Source: Labrenzia sp. DG1229 (GTDB lineage Bacteria; Pseudomonadota; Alphaproteobacteria; Rhizobiales; Stappiaceae). From it: a DNA stretch of 64,000 bases. This document shows positions 27,268-36,038 of this stretch, in pieces. The DNA lies in assembly GCF_000521215.1 (NCBI RefSeq), contig NZ_KI928919.1:744104-808103 (forward strand), written 5' to 3'. The position numbers and the translations under genes are program-made. Position 1 is the first letter of the stretch, and every line of letters starts with the position of its first letter. Under the pieces are notes generated by a model that was not told the DNA's origin, did not search any database, and was given only the letters and a program-made list of their open reading frames with translations.

Positions 27268-29997
27268 GTGACCATTCGCAATCTTGAAGGCTTCTTCGCA
27301 CCAAAATCCGTTGCCGTCATGGGTCCTTGCAGACATCCGGGTGTCCTGACAGAAAAACTGATCGACTGCCTGCACGACATAGAATCAGAACATCCCGTCT
27401 CGCTGGTCGGGATCGAGGAAGACATTTCCTTTACGGGTACCAGGTGCAGGTCACTGGATGATCTGGATGACGTGCCCGATCTGGTCATTTACCTCGCCAA
27501 AAGTGTTGACCTTCCGGCAACGATCGAAAGGCTTGGTGCGGGTGGCACCCGCGCGGTTCTGATCCCCTCACCCGGATATGAGACATGGGCGGAACCGCTC
27601 ATGCAAGAATGCCGTGAAGCTGCCCGAAGAACAAACCTTCGACTGATCGGTCCGGGAAGCCTCGGTGTTGCTGTTCCGGCCAGCAAACTGAACGCCTTGT
27701 TGAGCGCCGAACCACCCACGCGAGGCGATATCGCGTTTTTCTCGCGTTCCGGTGCGGTGCTCAATGCAACTCTTTCGTGGGCAAAAACCCACAATACCGG
27801 CTTCTCCGCCGTGGTGTCGCTCGGCGCGCGCATCGATGTCGATCTGGGCGATCTGATTGACTATTTTGCCCAGGACTACCGAACCCGCTCGATCGTACTC
27901 CATCTCGAAGGCATTGCATTTCCGCGCAAATTCATCTCCGCTGCGCGGGCAGCGGCGCGCAGCAAACCGGTGATCGTCATAAGGTCCGGCAAGAGCCGGG
28001 ATACGGGTGGATCAGGCCGCACCCATGCAGGTCGTCTTTCCACGACCGATCTTGTCTATGAAACGGTGTTTCGTCGCACCGGCCTGTTGCGTGTCCATGA
28101 TCTTGACGAAATGTTCGAGGCGCTGGAAACCCTGTCGCATATCCGTGTGCCCCGCTGCAACCAGGTTGCTGTCATTGCCAACGGTCGCAGCCTTGCGAGC
28201 CTGGCGGTTGACCGGCTTCAGGACCTTGGCGCGCAATTTGCGACCTTGAGCGCCGAGACCAGACAGGATCTGTCGGCAGTCAGCCGGGAGCAATCTGATC
28301 TGGAAGCAACTCCAGCAGTTGATGGTTCTGTCATTCTGCGGGAAAGCGTGTCAGCGGTTGAAATCACAACGGCGATCACGACAGTTCTGAAAGACCCCGG
28401 CGTCGACGGAGCAGTCGTTCTCCAGGCCGCAAGTGCCTTCCAGCCCTTGAGAAGCATCGCGAAGGCCATAACTGATGCCGCCGCCACCGACCGGCGCCGT
28501 TCAGGACGGAAAAAGGCACTGGTCGCCGGCCTGATCGGCAGCGATGGCACGATCCGAGCCGAGCTTTCTACCGCCAAGATCCCGAACTATGCCAGTCCGG
28601 CCGAAGCGGCCCGCAGCCTGATGCATCTGGTGCATGATGCCCAGGCGCGAGAGTTCCTGATGGCGGCACCGCCAAGCCTGCCGACCAATTTCACGCCGGA
28701 TGTCGAACGCGCACGTTCCATCGTCGAAAACGCGTTGCAGGAAGGACGAAACTGGCTCGATCCCAGGGAAGCCTTTGACGTCCTTGCAGCCTATGAATTG
28801 CCCCTCATGAAAACGGTGATGGCGACAACAGCCGAGGAGGCGGCGAAACTCTCTTGTGCGTTGTTCGAGACATCCCGGCACTGCGTTGCGAAACTGGTTT
28901 CGCCGGATTTGCCGTTCAAGTCGCGGATCGACGGTGTCAGGCTGGGACTTGAAAACCCCGAGGCCGTTGAGAATGCCGCCAGGGAATTGATTGGCAACAC
29001 CGGGCGAGATTATCCGGATGCCGTGATCGCTGGAATATCCCTTCATCCGATGCTTGAAGACCGTCACGGAATGGAACTTTATGTGGGACTTGCTGAAACG
29101 CCGGAGTTCGGACCTGTTCTCGTCTTCGGACACGGCGGCACAGCAATAGAAGAAAGCGAGGACATTTCGCTCGAACTGCCGCCGCTTGATCTCAATCTTG
29201 CCAACGCCCAGATTGGCCGGACACGGATCGCGCGGCTTCTGGAGGGTGGGCCTTCCCGCCCGGCGCTCGACAGGTCAGCCCTCGCCCAGGCCCTGGTCAA
29301 GCTGTCCCAGATTACAATCGACATTCCGGAGATCAACGAACTCGACATCAATCCGCTTGTGTCCCTTCCCTCCGGACTGATTGGCCTCGATGCCCGCATG
29401 ACCCTTTGCCATCCCGAACAGCGCCCCGGGCGAACGGGCGGATCGCGCCTTGCCATCGCTCCCTACCCGCAGGAATGGGAACAGACACTCACGCTCAAGG
29501 GTGACAAGGAAGTCTTTGTCAGGCCGGTCCGGCCCGAGGATGAAGACCTTTTCAAGAGCTTTTTCGAAACCATCACACCAGAAGATCTTCGGCTGCGCTT
29601 CTTTGCGCCGGTTCGGGACTTCAGTCACCGGTTCCTCGCCAGGCTTACCCAGCTTGACTACGCCCGTGCCATCGCGTTTGCCGCGATTGACCCGGATGAC
29701 GACGGGCTTCTGGGGGTCGTTCGTCTGCATGCCGACCCGGACCACCAAACCGGAGAATACGCAGTGATGGTGCGCTCCGACCTGAAAGGTGTCGGCCTGG
29801 GTTGGGCGTTGATGAAACTCATCATCCGATATGCCAAGGCCGATGGGATCGAAACCGTCAAGGGCGAGGTGCTGAAAGAAAACACGTCCATGATCTCCAT
29901 GTGCCAGGCGCTCGGTTTCACCGTCGGCACCTCGCCGGACGACCCGGGGATTGCCCTCGTTACGCTTGCCGTCTCGGAAATGCCGGAAGACGTTTGA
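27268..29997 (+). CDS. ADP-forming acyl-CoA synthetase / GNAT acetyltransferase fusion
   Basis: A 909-residue protein in the architecture of Pat/YfiQ-type lysine acetyltransferases. It has a CoA-binding domain (about 1-130), a succinyl-CoA-ligase-like domain (about 135-460) with FFSRSGAV and His in GRTHAGR near residue 252, an ATP-grasp domain (about 494-720, GHGGTAIEESEDISLELPPL) and a C-terminal GNAT domain (about 748-905; EVFVRPVRPEDEDLFKSFF, then VRSDLKGVGLGWALMK as the acetyl-CoA loop). It probably acetylates acyl-CoA synthetases and other targets. Start taken at GTG 27268 (MTIRNLEGFFAPKSV, family-like); GTG 27247 is also possible. Confidence 0.88.
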   Translation: MTIRNLEGFFAPKSVAVMGPCRHPGVLTEKLIDCLHDIESEHPVSLVGIEEDISFTGTRCRSLDDLDDVPDLVIYLAKSVDLPATIERLGAGGTRAVLIPSPGYETWAEPLMQECREAARRTNLRLIGPGSLGVAVPASKLNALLSAEPPTRGDIAFFSRSGAVLNATLSWAKTHNTGFSAVVSLGARIDVDLGDLIDYFAQDYRTRSIVLHLEGIAFPRKFISAARAAARSKPVIVIRSGKSRDTGGSGRTHAGRLSTTDLVYETVFRRTGLLRVHDLDEMFEALETLSHIRVPRCNQVAVIANGRSLASLAVDRLQDLGAQFATLSAETRQDLSAVSREQSDLEATPAVDGSVILRESVSAVEITTAITTVLKDPGVDGAVVLQAASAFQPLRSIAKAITDAAATDRRRSGRKKALVAGLIGSDGTIRAELSTAKIPNYASPAEAARSLMHLVHDAQAREFLMAAPPSLPTNFTPDVERARSIVENALQEGRNWLDPREAFDVLAAYELPLMKTVMATTAEEAAKLSCALFETSRHCVAKLVSPDLPFKSRIDGVRLGLENPEAVENAARELIGNTGRDYPDAVIAGISLHPMLEDRHGMELYVGLAETPEFGPVLVFGHGGTAIEESEDISLELPPLDLNLANAQIGRTRIARLLEGGPSRPALDRSALAQALVKLSQITIDIPEINELDINPLVSLPSGLIGLDARMTLCHPEQRPGRTGGSRLAIAPYPQEWEQTLTLKGDKEVFVRPVRPEDEDLFKSFFETITPEDLRLRFFAPVRDFSHRFLARLTQLDYARAIAFAAIDPDDDGLLGVVRLHADPDHQTGEYAVMVRSDLKGVGLGWALMKLIIRYAKADGIETVKGEVLKENTSMISMCQALGFTVGTSPDDPGIALVTLAVSEMPEDV

Positions 29998-30063
29998 ATC
30001 TGTTGCCAGGTTTTCTAACGGCCTCTACCGTGGGGCACCGGCGAGCCAGTTCAGGAGGGGCAT

Positions 30064-31608
30064 ATGGACAGCAGGGCCAAACGTATCCTGGGAGCCATCT
30101 CGGTCCCATCCTTTATGATCGGCACGGATTTTACCGGGGCCATGCTCCTCGTGACACCGATCGAACAGGAATACTCCGTCGACATAACGACGACCCAATG
30201 GGTCTTGAACGCCTACGCACTGACATTGTCCATGGGCCTTGTTGCCGGTGGCCGGCTTGGTGACCTGCTCGGCCATCGCAGATACGTGCTGATCGGTCTC
30301 GGCATCTTCTTCGCGGCTTCGATCGCCTGCGTGTTCGCTCCAACTGTTTCAACCCTCATTTTCGCAAGAGCCGCGCAAGGTGTCGGCTCTGCGCTTATCT
30401 GGCCCTGTATTCTCGCGCTGGCTGCAACTTCGGTTGAAGAAGACGAGCGGGGCAAGGCGATGGGCATCCTGATGGGTACCGTCGCTGGCGGAAATGTACT
30501 TGCGCCGTTCATTGCCGGGTCACTGGCCGCACTCGGCGACTGGCGCGGTTTTTTTGTCTTCAATGCCGTGTTTGCAGTCATTGCCGCGCTTCTCATTTTC
30601 CGTTTCATCGACCGGGAAAAGGAACATGCGCGGAATGAGAAGGTTGATTTGTCCGGGATGGCCGCCCTTGCCCCTGCGGTGTTTTGCCTTCTCTTCGGAT
30701 TGGATACCGGAGCGGACAACGGCTGGTTCGGCGGAACCACTCTTCTACTGTTTGCCGGCGCCCTGGTGTTTTTCGCCGCTTTTCCGTTTGTCGAAAAGTT
30801 CGTGAAGGATCCGATGATCCCGCTGCCGATGATGCGGAATCATCAATTTGTCAGAACGCTGGCGCTTAACGGTCTGCCTGCCATCGTACTGTTCCTGTGT
30901 CTGCTCTACCTGCCCCAGTACATGCAAAAAGTTCTCGGCTGGTCGATATTCTGGAGTTCGATGGGCATGCTGCCGCTTGCAGTTGTCGTCGCCTCGATGA
31001 ACCTTGCGGTCGGCAATTATTACAATTCCATCGGGCCTCGGAAACTGATGGCGGCCGGACATGCGTTTCTGGTCCTGGGCTGCATCCTGATGCTCTTCCT
31101 TCAGTCCTCCTGGGGTTATGTCGCACTGGTACCGGTAATGGTTGTCGTGGGTATTGGAGGAGGCCTTGTGTTCGGGCCGGCCGGGACCGCGGCGGTCAAT
31201 GCCGTCGGAGCGCAGGGCGCCGGTCTTGCCGGAGGTCTGTCCTTCATGTTTCATCTCGGGCTTGGAGCGATCGGCATCGCCTGTGCAACTGCCATGATGT
31301 TCGTGACGGCGATCAAAAAGGTCGAGACGATCGTGTCGTCCGCCGGTATCAAGCTTCCCCTCAACGAACTCCGCGTGTTGGCGGCGGGTACTCTCGATGA
31401 CCCGGCGGTCAAAGCAATCACTGAGCGTTTTTCAGGCAAGGATATCGACGTGATCAACACAGCAGTGCGCGACAGTTTTGCAGCAGGGCTGCACGCTGCA
31501 TTCTGGTTCGGGCTCGCAGTGGCCATCATCGGCGTTGTTGTTTCTGTCAGCCTGGACGAGAGCAAACTGCGAACCGATGCTCCGGAGGATGACGCTGCCG
31601 AGATCTGA
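30064..31608 (+). CDS. MFS transporter, DHA2 (14-helix) type
   Basis: A 514-residue major facilitator permease with about 14 hydrophobic helices. Motif-A-like GGRLGDLLGHRR lies between helices 2 and 3, VQWV-like TTQWVLNAYALTLSMGLVAGG is in helix 1/2, and GNVLAPFIAGSLA is the antiporter motif-C region. These are the marks of the DHA2/EmrB drug:proton antiporter branch. GAGG precedes the ATG. There is no adjacent EmrA-type adaptor. It ends 12 nt from the convergent ThDP-enzyme gene. The substrate is unknown. Confidence 0.92.
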   Translation: MDSRAKRILGAISVPSFMIGTDFTGAMLLVTPIEQEYSVDITTTQWVLNAYALTLSMGLVAGGRLGDLLGHRRYVLIGLGIFFAASIACVFAPTVSTLIFARAAQGVGSALIWPCILALAATSVEEDERGKAMGILMGTVAGGNVLAPFIAGSLAALGDWRGFFVFNAVFAVIAALLIFRFIDREKEHARNEKVDLSGMAALAPAVFCLLFGLDTGADNGWFGGTTLLLFAGALVFFAAFPFVEKFVKDPMIPLPMMRNHQFVRTLALNGLPAIVLFLCLLYLPQYMQKVLGWSIFWSSMGMLPLAVVVASMNLAVGNYYNSIGPRKLMAAGHAFLVLGCILMLFLQSSWGYVALVPVMVVVGIGGGLVFGPAGTAAVNAVGAQGAGLAGGLSFMFHLGLGAIGIACATAMMFVTAIKKVETIVSSAGIKLPLNELRVLAAGTLDDPAVKAITERFSGKDIDVINTAVRDSFAAGLHAAFWFGLAVAIIGVVVSVSLDESKLRTDAPEDDAAEI

Positions 31609-31620
31609 TCACAAGTCAGG

Positions 31621-33297
31621 TCATTGCTTTGCTTGGGCGGCAGCGCGGATCTGGCTCAGTGACGCCGCCGGCGTGATCGCCTCGGGGTCCAGTTTCATGT
31701 GCAGGATCGCTGGCTTGCCGGAAGCCCGCGCCGCCGCATAGGCCGGGCCAAAGTCTTCCGTCGTTTCAACTGTCGCCCCAAACGCGCCATAGGTTCGGGC
31801 CAGGGCAGCGAAGTCCGGATTTACCAGTTTTGTCGCCGACGGTCTGCCGGGATAGGTTCGTTCCTGGTGCATTCGGATCGTGCCATACATGCCATTGTCG
31901 ATGGCCAGAACGATGATGTTGGCCCCTTCCTGACAGGCAGTTCCGAATTCCTGCATGGTCATCTGAAGACAGCCATCTCCGGCGAAACAGATCACTTCGC
32001 GCTCCGGAAACGCGAGCTTGGCGGCCACTGCCGCCGGCAGCCCGTACCCCATCGAACCGGACGTCGGCGCAGCCTGGGTACCGTAACGGCGGAACCGATG
32101 GAACCTGTGCAGCCATGTCGCGTAGTTTCCCGCGCCGTTGGTACAAATCGTATCTTCGGGAAGGTTCGCTTCAAGCCAATCCATCACGGCGGCCATCTGC
32201 AAGGGGCCCGGTGTTTCCGGCCGCGCTCCCGACCACACCAGATAATCCTCGTGCGCCCGGGCCGCTTCGCCCGCTCCCCTGATTTCAACGGGCGGCTGAA
32301 GACCCTCAACGGCCTTGCAGAAGGCTGTCGGGCTGGCATTGATCGCAAGATCCGCGCGGTAGACCCGCCCAAGCTCTTCCGGATCGGGATGGATGTGAAC
32401 CAATTGCTGATCGGACGCCGGAATTTCGAGTAGCGAGTAAGACTGGCTCGGCATTTCGGAGAGCCGTCCGCCGACGAGCAGAACAAGGTCCGACGCCTTT
32501 ATCCGGGCGAGCAACTTCGGACTGATGCCGATACCGACGTCGCCTGCGTAATTCGGGTGGAGATTGTCGAACAGCATCTGACGGCGGAAGGAGCAGGCAA
32601 CAGGCAGATCGAACCGCTCGGCAAAACGCGTGAAGGCGGCGACGGCATCTTCCGACCAGCGGCTCCCCCCCAGGATCGCGATTGGCCGTTCGGCAGCCCA
32701 AAGCCTTTTCTGGAGTTCCGCCATTTGCGTCAGACCGGGATGTGTCTCCACCTGCTGCCAGGCCTGCGGCTGCGCGACGGTCGCCGCCTCGACAAGCATA
32801 TCTTCCGGCAGGGCCAGAACTACGGGTCCCGGACGCCCGGAAGTCGCGACATGGAAGGCACGCGAGATGAATTCGGGAACCCGATCCGCCTGATCGATTT
32901 CGGCGACCCATTTGGCGATGCCGCCGAACATCTGCCGGTAATCGACTTCCTGAAATGCCTCGCGTTCGCGCATTGCCCGTTCTATCTGTCCGATGAACAG
33001 GATCATCGGAGTGGAGTCCTGAGCCGCCACATGTACTCCGGCGGAGGCATTGGTTGCGCCCGGGCCGCGCGTCACCATGCAGATCCCGGGTTTGCCGGTC
33101 AGCTTGCCGTGGGCATCCGCCATCATCGCCGCACCGCCCTCCTGGCGGCAGACCGTCACGGGAATTGACGCATCGTGAAGAGCGTCGAGAACCGCCAGAT
33201 AACTTTCGCCAGGCACGCAAAAAACACGATCAGCCCCGTGCCGCTCAAGTGCGTCCACCAACAATTCACCGCCGGTTTTCTGGTCCATGTTCCGCAT
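31621..33297 (-). CDS. Thiamine-diphosphate enzyme, acetolactate-synthase-like
   Basis: A 558-residue three-domain ThDP-dependent enzyme like the IlvB/benzoylformate decarboxylase group. The N-terminal Pyr domain has RVFCVPGESYLAVLDAL with the cofactor-activating Glu. The central domain has QLVHIHPDPEELGRVY. The PP domain has ICFAGDGCLQMTMQEFGTA with the Mg-binding GDG and downstream DNGMYG. No small regulatory subunit lies nearby, so it is probably not the biosynthetic acetolactate synthase. ATG 33297 has GAAG upstream; ATG 33288 is equally possible. Expected chemistry is decarboxylation or carboligation of a 2-oxo acid; the substrate is not known. Confidence 0.88.
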   Translation of the reverse strand: MRNMDQKTGGELLVDALERHGADRVFCVPGESYLAVLDALHDASIPVTVCRQEGGAAMMADAHGKLTGKPGICMVTRGPGATNASAGVHVAAQDSTPMILFIGQIERAMREREAFQEVDYRQMFGGIAKWVAEIDQADRVPEFISRAFHVATSGRPGPVVLALPEDMLVEAATVAQPQAWQQVETHPGLTQMAELQKRLWAAERPIAILGGSRWSEDAVAAFTRFAERFDLPVACSFRRQMLFDNLHPNYAGDVGIGISPKLLARIKASDLVLLVGGRLSEMPSQSYSLLEIPASDQQLVHIHPDPEELGRVYRADLAINASPTAFCKAVEGLQPPVEIRGAGEAARAHEDYLVWSGARPETPGPLQMAAVMDWLEANLPEDTICTNGAGNYATWLHRFHRFRRYGTQAAPTSGSMGYGLPAAVAAKLAFPEREVICFAGDGCLQMTMQEFGTACQEGANIIVLAIDNGMYGTIRMHQERTYPGRPSATKLVNPDFAALARTYGAFGATVETTEDFGPAYAAARASGKPAILHMKLDPEAITPAASLSQIRAAAQAKQ

Positions 33298-33375
33298 CCA
33301 GTTCTTCAGAAAAATCAACAATCATTCTATAGCGTAAGAAAGAGAACGCCGTTAGAACCTGAAATCAGATTTATT

Positions 33376-33414
33376 GGCAATGAGATCATTCCAAAATGGA
33401 TTGATCTCATTGCC
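33376..33414. repeat. Long imperfect palindrome upstream of ThDP-enzyme gene
   Basis: The 13-nt arms GGCAATGAGATCA (33376-33388) and TGATCTCATTGCC (33402-33414) are perfect inverted repeats. After a T.T mismatch, an inner TCCA/TGGA pair and AAA loop complete a 39-nt dyad. A second small hairpin (GCCT/AGGC, 33412-33424) shares three bases with it. It lies about 80 nt upstream of the ThDP gene. There is no T tract. It could be an operator or an mRNA element. The rest of the gap 33298-33648 shows no convincing gene. Confidence 0.7.
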
Positions 33415-33648
33415 TGAGAGAGGCGGACATTCAAATGAAAGCATGAGGTGCGCCACCGCCTGGGCTGTCGGCAATGGCGATGCAATTCCCGATCTCGTCT
33501 CGAGGAGACCCGGGCGGGCCTTGACAAAAACCAGCTGGCAAGCCCGAAATTCGTAACCAAATTGCCGAGCTTCTGCGGGTCTTCCCACCACACCAAGAAC
33601 GCACCGGAACCTGCGAAACAGTCAGATCGACGGCCTGTGCAAGGACAT

Positions 33649-34029
33649 TCAAACCGGCTGAACGGTTACGACCTGGAACGTGTGCATATCGCCGTCTTCG
33701 TCCTTGATCGACACGTATTCACCCGGATTGAAGGCGTGAGCGCCGAAACGGTAGCCCGCCTCGTCGTCATCATCGCCGTCGATGTCGTAGTGAAACGCCC
33801 AGGATCCGCCGGGCCGGTGGATCAGATGACCGACTTCCTCTTCTTCACTGCCCCAGAACCGACGGACGCGACAGTGGTCGCGCTCCTTTTTCCAGAGCGT
33901 CGCATCAATGTGCCCTGTTTCGTTGAGTGGCGCCGTGAATTCATACCCGTGCCGCGCGGACCCCTGCGGGAATTCTTTTGTCCGGGCCAGGTTCAACCTG
34001 ATCTTTCTCAATGCCGGATGGTCGTTCAT
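33649..34029 (-). CDS. Conserved hypothetical acidic protein
   Basis: A 126-residue soluble protein with no domain I recognise. It starts MNDHPALRKIRLNLARTKEF and includes SARHGYEFTAPLNETGHID, a cluster DIDGDDDDEAGYRFGAHAF and FNPGEYVSIKDEDGDMHTF, suggesting a compact beta-rich fold. The start at 34029 is fixed by a strong CAGGAGG Shine-Dalgarno; the open frame extends further upstream to 34125. It is divergent from the kinase-fusion gene at 34155 and upstream of the ThDP-enzyme gene in the same direction, but 350 nt apart. Confidence 0.82.
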   Translation of the reverse strand: MNDHPALRKIRLNLARTKEFPQGSARHGYEFTAPLNETGHIDATLWKKERDHCRVRRFWGSEEEEVGHLIHRPGGSWAFHYDIDGDDDDEAGYRFGAHAFNPGEYVSIKDEDGDMHTFQVVTVQPV

Positions 34030-34154
34030 GGAATCCTCCTGTAAAGACACAACACACTCTTTGTGCCACATCGTGGTCGGGCGACATTGAGAAGAATCAA
34101 ACCGTGAGAATTGCAACTGGTGCAAAATCAGCGAGCCTCATCTTAGGACCGGAC

Positions 34155-35711
34155 ATGGATCAATCCCAGGACGCCGTTTTCAAGTTTATGCAGGGCCTGA
34201 CATCCAACGATCCGGACAGACCGGACGTGAAAAGGATCGATACCCACGCCAACATTGTATTTCTGGTGGGCAGCCTTGCCTACAAGATCAAGCGCAACGT
34301 CAGGTTCCCGTTTCTCGACTACTCGACGCTGGCGCTGCGCGAACGCGCCTGCAAGGCGGAAATCACCTTTAACCAGCCGAACGCCCCGCAGGTTTACCTG
34401 AGAGCGCTGCCGGTCACACTTGAAGCAGATGGCAACCTTTCACTCGATGGCGCAGGAGAACCCGTCGAATGGGTCGTGGAAATGCGCCGCTTCGACACGC
34501 AGAATGAGCTGGACGTCCGGGCGGGCGCGGCGCCATTTTCCGACACGTTGTCCGACAAGCTTGCGAGCATGATGGTCGCCGCGCATGGCGAAGCGCCCAC
34601 ACGGAGCGGTCCCGGCTTTTATGAAGCACTCGCGTCCTATGTCGCGCAGAACGACGCGGCATTTCACGAACATCCCGAGTTGTTTCCGCCTGAAAACGTG
34701 CGTCATCTGACCAGTCAAGCCGGAAACGTCCTGTCATCTCTCAAGGACCTGATCCTCAAACGGGGCGAGCAAGGCCTCATCCGGCGCTGCCATGGCGATG
34801 CGCATCTGCGCAATATCGTGCTGATCGAAGACGAGCCCGTTCTGTTCGATGCGGTCGAGTTTTCCGATGAAATTGCAACCGGCGACGTGCTTTACGACCT
34901 TGCATTTCTGTTGATGGACCTTTGGGAGCGAGGCCAGCTGCGGTCTGCCAACCGTGTGTTCAACCGCTATCTTGACCTCAGTCGGCTGGATACGCACCCT
35001 GAAGGTCTCGCGTGCCTCCCATTCTACATGATGATGCGTGCTGCAATTCGCTCCAAGATTGCTGCGAGTGCGGCCCTTGCCCAATCAGATGCGGAGCAAA
35101 AGCAAGTCCAGCAGGCCCTGGCGCAGAAATATTTCAGATTTGCCTTGGCGTTTCTGGAGCCGTCGCGACCGGAACTGGTCGCGATCGGCGGGTTGTCGGG
35201 GACCGGCAAAACCACGCTGGCCTACGAACTGGCAACTGATATCGGCCGCGCTCCCGGTGCGCGCGTGCTGCGCACGGACGTCATGCGCAAACGCCTTCTT
35301 GATATTCCCGAAGCAGAAATGGCACCGCCGAAGGCCTATACGCTTAAGGCTTCCAATCGCGTATACCAAGCCATCGACGAAGCAATTCAGGCCGTTCTTG
35401 CATCCGGGCATTCGGCAATCTTCGACGCTGTGTTCGCTGCTGAAAGCGAACGTACCAAAATCCAGCGGATAGCCAAAAGCGTCGAGGCGGACTTCACCGG
35501 TTTTTGGCTGACGGCTGCCGCGGCGACACTCAGGCAGCGTGTGGCCGGCCGCGACCAAGATGCCTCTGATGCAACTGCGGATATTGTCGACAAACAGCTC
35601 GGATATGACCTCGGCAAGATGTCCTGGGCGCAGATTGAGGCCGGAGGCAATCGGGAAGGAACAGCGTCCCAGGCCCGGGAAATTCTTGGCCGCTCACAAA
35701 GCAGCAGCTGA
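34155..35711 (+). CDS. Phosphotransferase/P-loop kinase fusion protein
   Basis: A 518-residue two-domain protein. Residues about 1-310 are aminoglycoside-phosphotransferase-like: RRCHGDAHLRNIVLIEDEP carries the catalytic His-x-Asp and metal Asn, with a later acidic FDAVEFSDE metal motif. Residues about 335-510 are a P-loop kinase of the gluconate-kinase/AAA-like type, with Walker A GGLSGTGKTTLAYE and LRTDVMRKRL. This architecture (COG2187 plus COG0645) is a known family annotated as bifunctional phosphotransferase/ATP-binding protein, and its physiological substrate is unknown. TAGGACC precedes the ATG. It should not be read as evidence of antibiotic resistance. Confidence 0.88.
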   Translation: MDQSQDAVFKFMQGLTSNDPDRPDVKRIDTHANIVFLVGSLAYKIKRNVRFPFLDYSTLALRERACKAEITFNQPNAPQVYLRALPVTLEADGNLSLDGAGEPVEWVVEMRRFDTQNELDVRAGAAPFSDTLSDKLASMMVAAHGEAPTRSGPGFYEALASYVAQNDAAFHEHPELFPPENVRHLTSQAGNVLSSLKDLILKRGEQGLIRRCHGDAHLRNIVLIEDEPVLFDAVEFSDEIATGDVLYDLAFLLMDLWERGQLRSANRVFNRYLDLSRLDTHPEGLACLPFYMMMRAAIRSKIAASAALAQSDAEQKQVQQALAQKYFRFALAFLEPSRPELVAIGGLSGTGKTTLAYELATDIGRAPGARVLRTDVMRKRLLDIPEAEMAPPKAYTLKASNRVYQAIDEAIQAVLASGHSAIFDAVFAAESERTKIQRIAKSVEADFTGFWLTAAAATLRQRVAGRDQDASDATADIVDKQLGYDLGKMSWAQIEAGGNREGTASQAREILGRSQSSS

Positions 35712-35714
35712 TTT

Positions 35715-36038
35715 TTACTGGAATCCGCCTGCCCTGAGAGCAGTCGCCACGGCAGCGGCAGCAAACACGGCGACATATTCCTTCTTCAACCTGAGTTGAA
35801 CCGCGGCTGCAACGATGATGCACAAGCCGACGACAAGCCCACCCTGCAGGATGATCGGCAGTATCGTGGAGACAATGATCGCACCAGGCAGGGCTTCCAG
35901 GCCACGTCTGATTTTCGGTGTTACCGTCACGCGTCCCATGACCCAATAGCCACCGGCTCTAAGCGCATAGGTGACGGTCGCCATACCGAGAATTGCGAAC
36001 AGAACCATTGTATCTGCGGTAAAGGCACCTTCAGTCAT
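35715..36038 (-). CDS. azlD: AzlD branched-chain amino acid transport subunit
   Basis: A 107-residue hydrophobic protein with three to four helices, the small partner of AzlC. TYALRAGGYWVMGR and the ALPGAIIVSTILP segment match the AzlD family. Its ATG lies 8 nt inside the azlC gene end, so it is translationally coupled. AzlCD pairs act as exporters of branched-chain amino acids and some analogues. The open frame extends to 36125, but the shorter start restores normal size. Confidence 0.88.
   Translation of the reverse strand: MTEGAFTADTMVLFAILGMATVTYALRAGGYWVMGRVTVTPKIRRGLEALPGAIIVSTILPIILQGGLVVGLCIIVAAAVQLRLKKEYVAVFAAAAVATALRAGGFQ

Noticed and set aside
33414-33424. CTGAGAGA resembling part of a THI-box (TPP riboswitch)
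   Set aside because: The other conserved TPP riboswitch elements are absent, and the site is on the opposite strand to the ThDP gene.
33327-33652. Short frames on both strands in the gap before the ThDP gene
   Set aside because: They overlap the long palindrome, lack start signals and have no family features.
34155-35711. Antibiotic resistance gene (aminoglycoside phosphotransferase)
   Set aside because: The domain belongs to the APH superfamily but the fusion is a known metabolic family with no resistance evidence.
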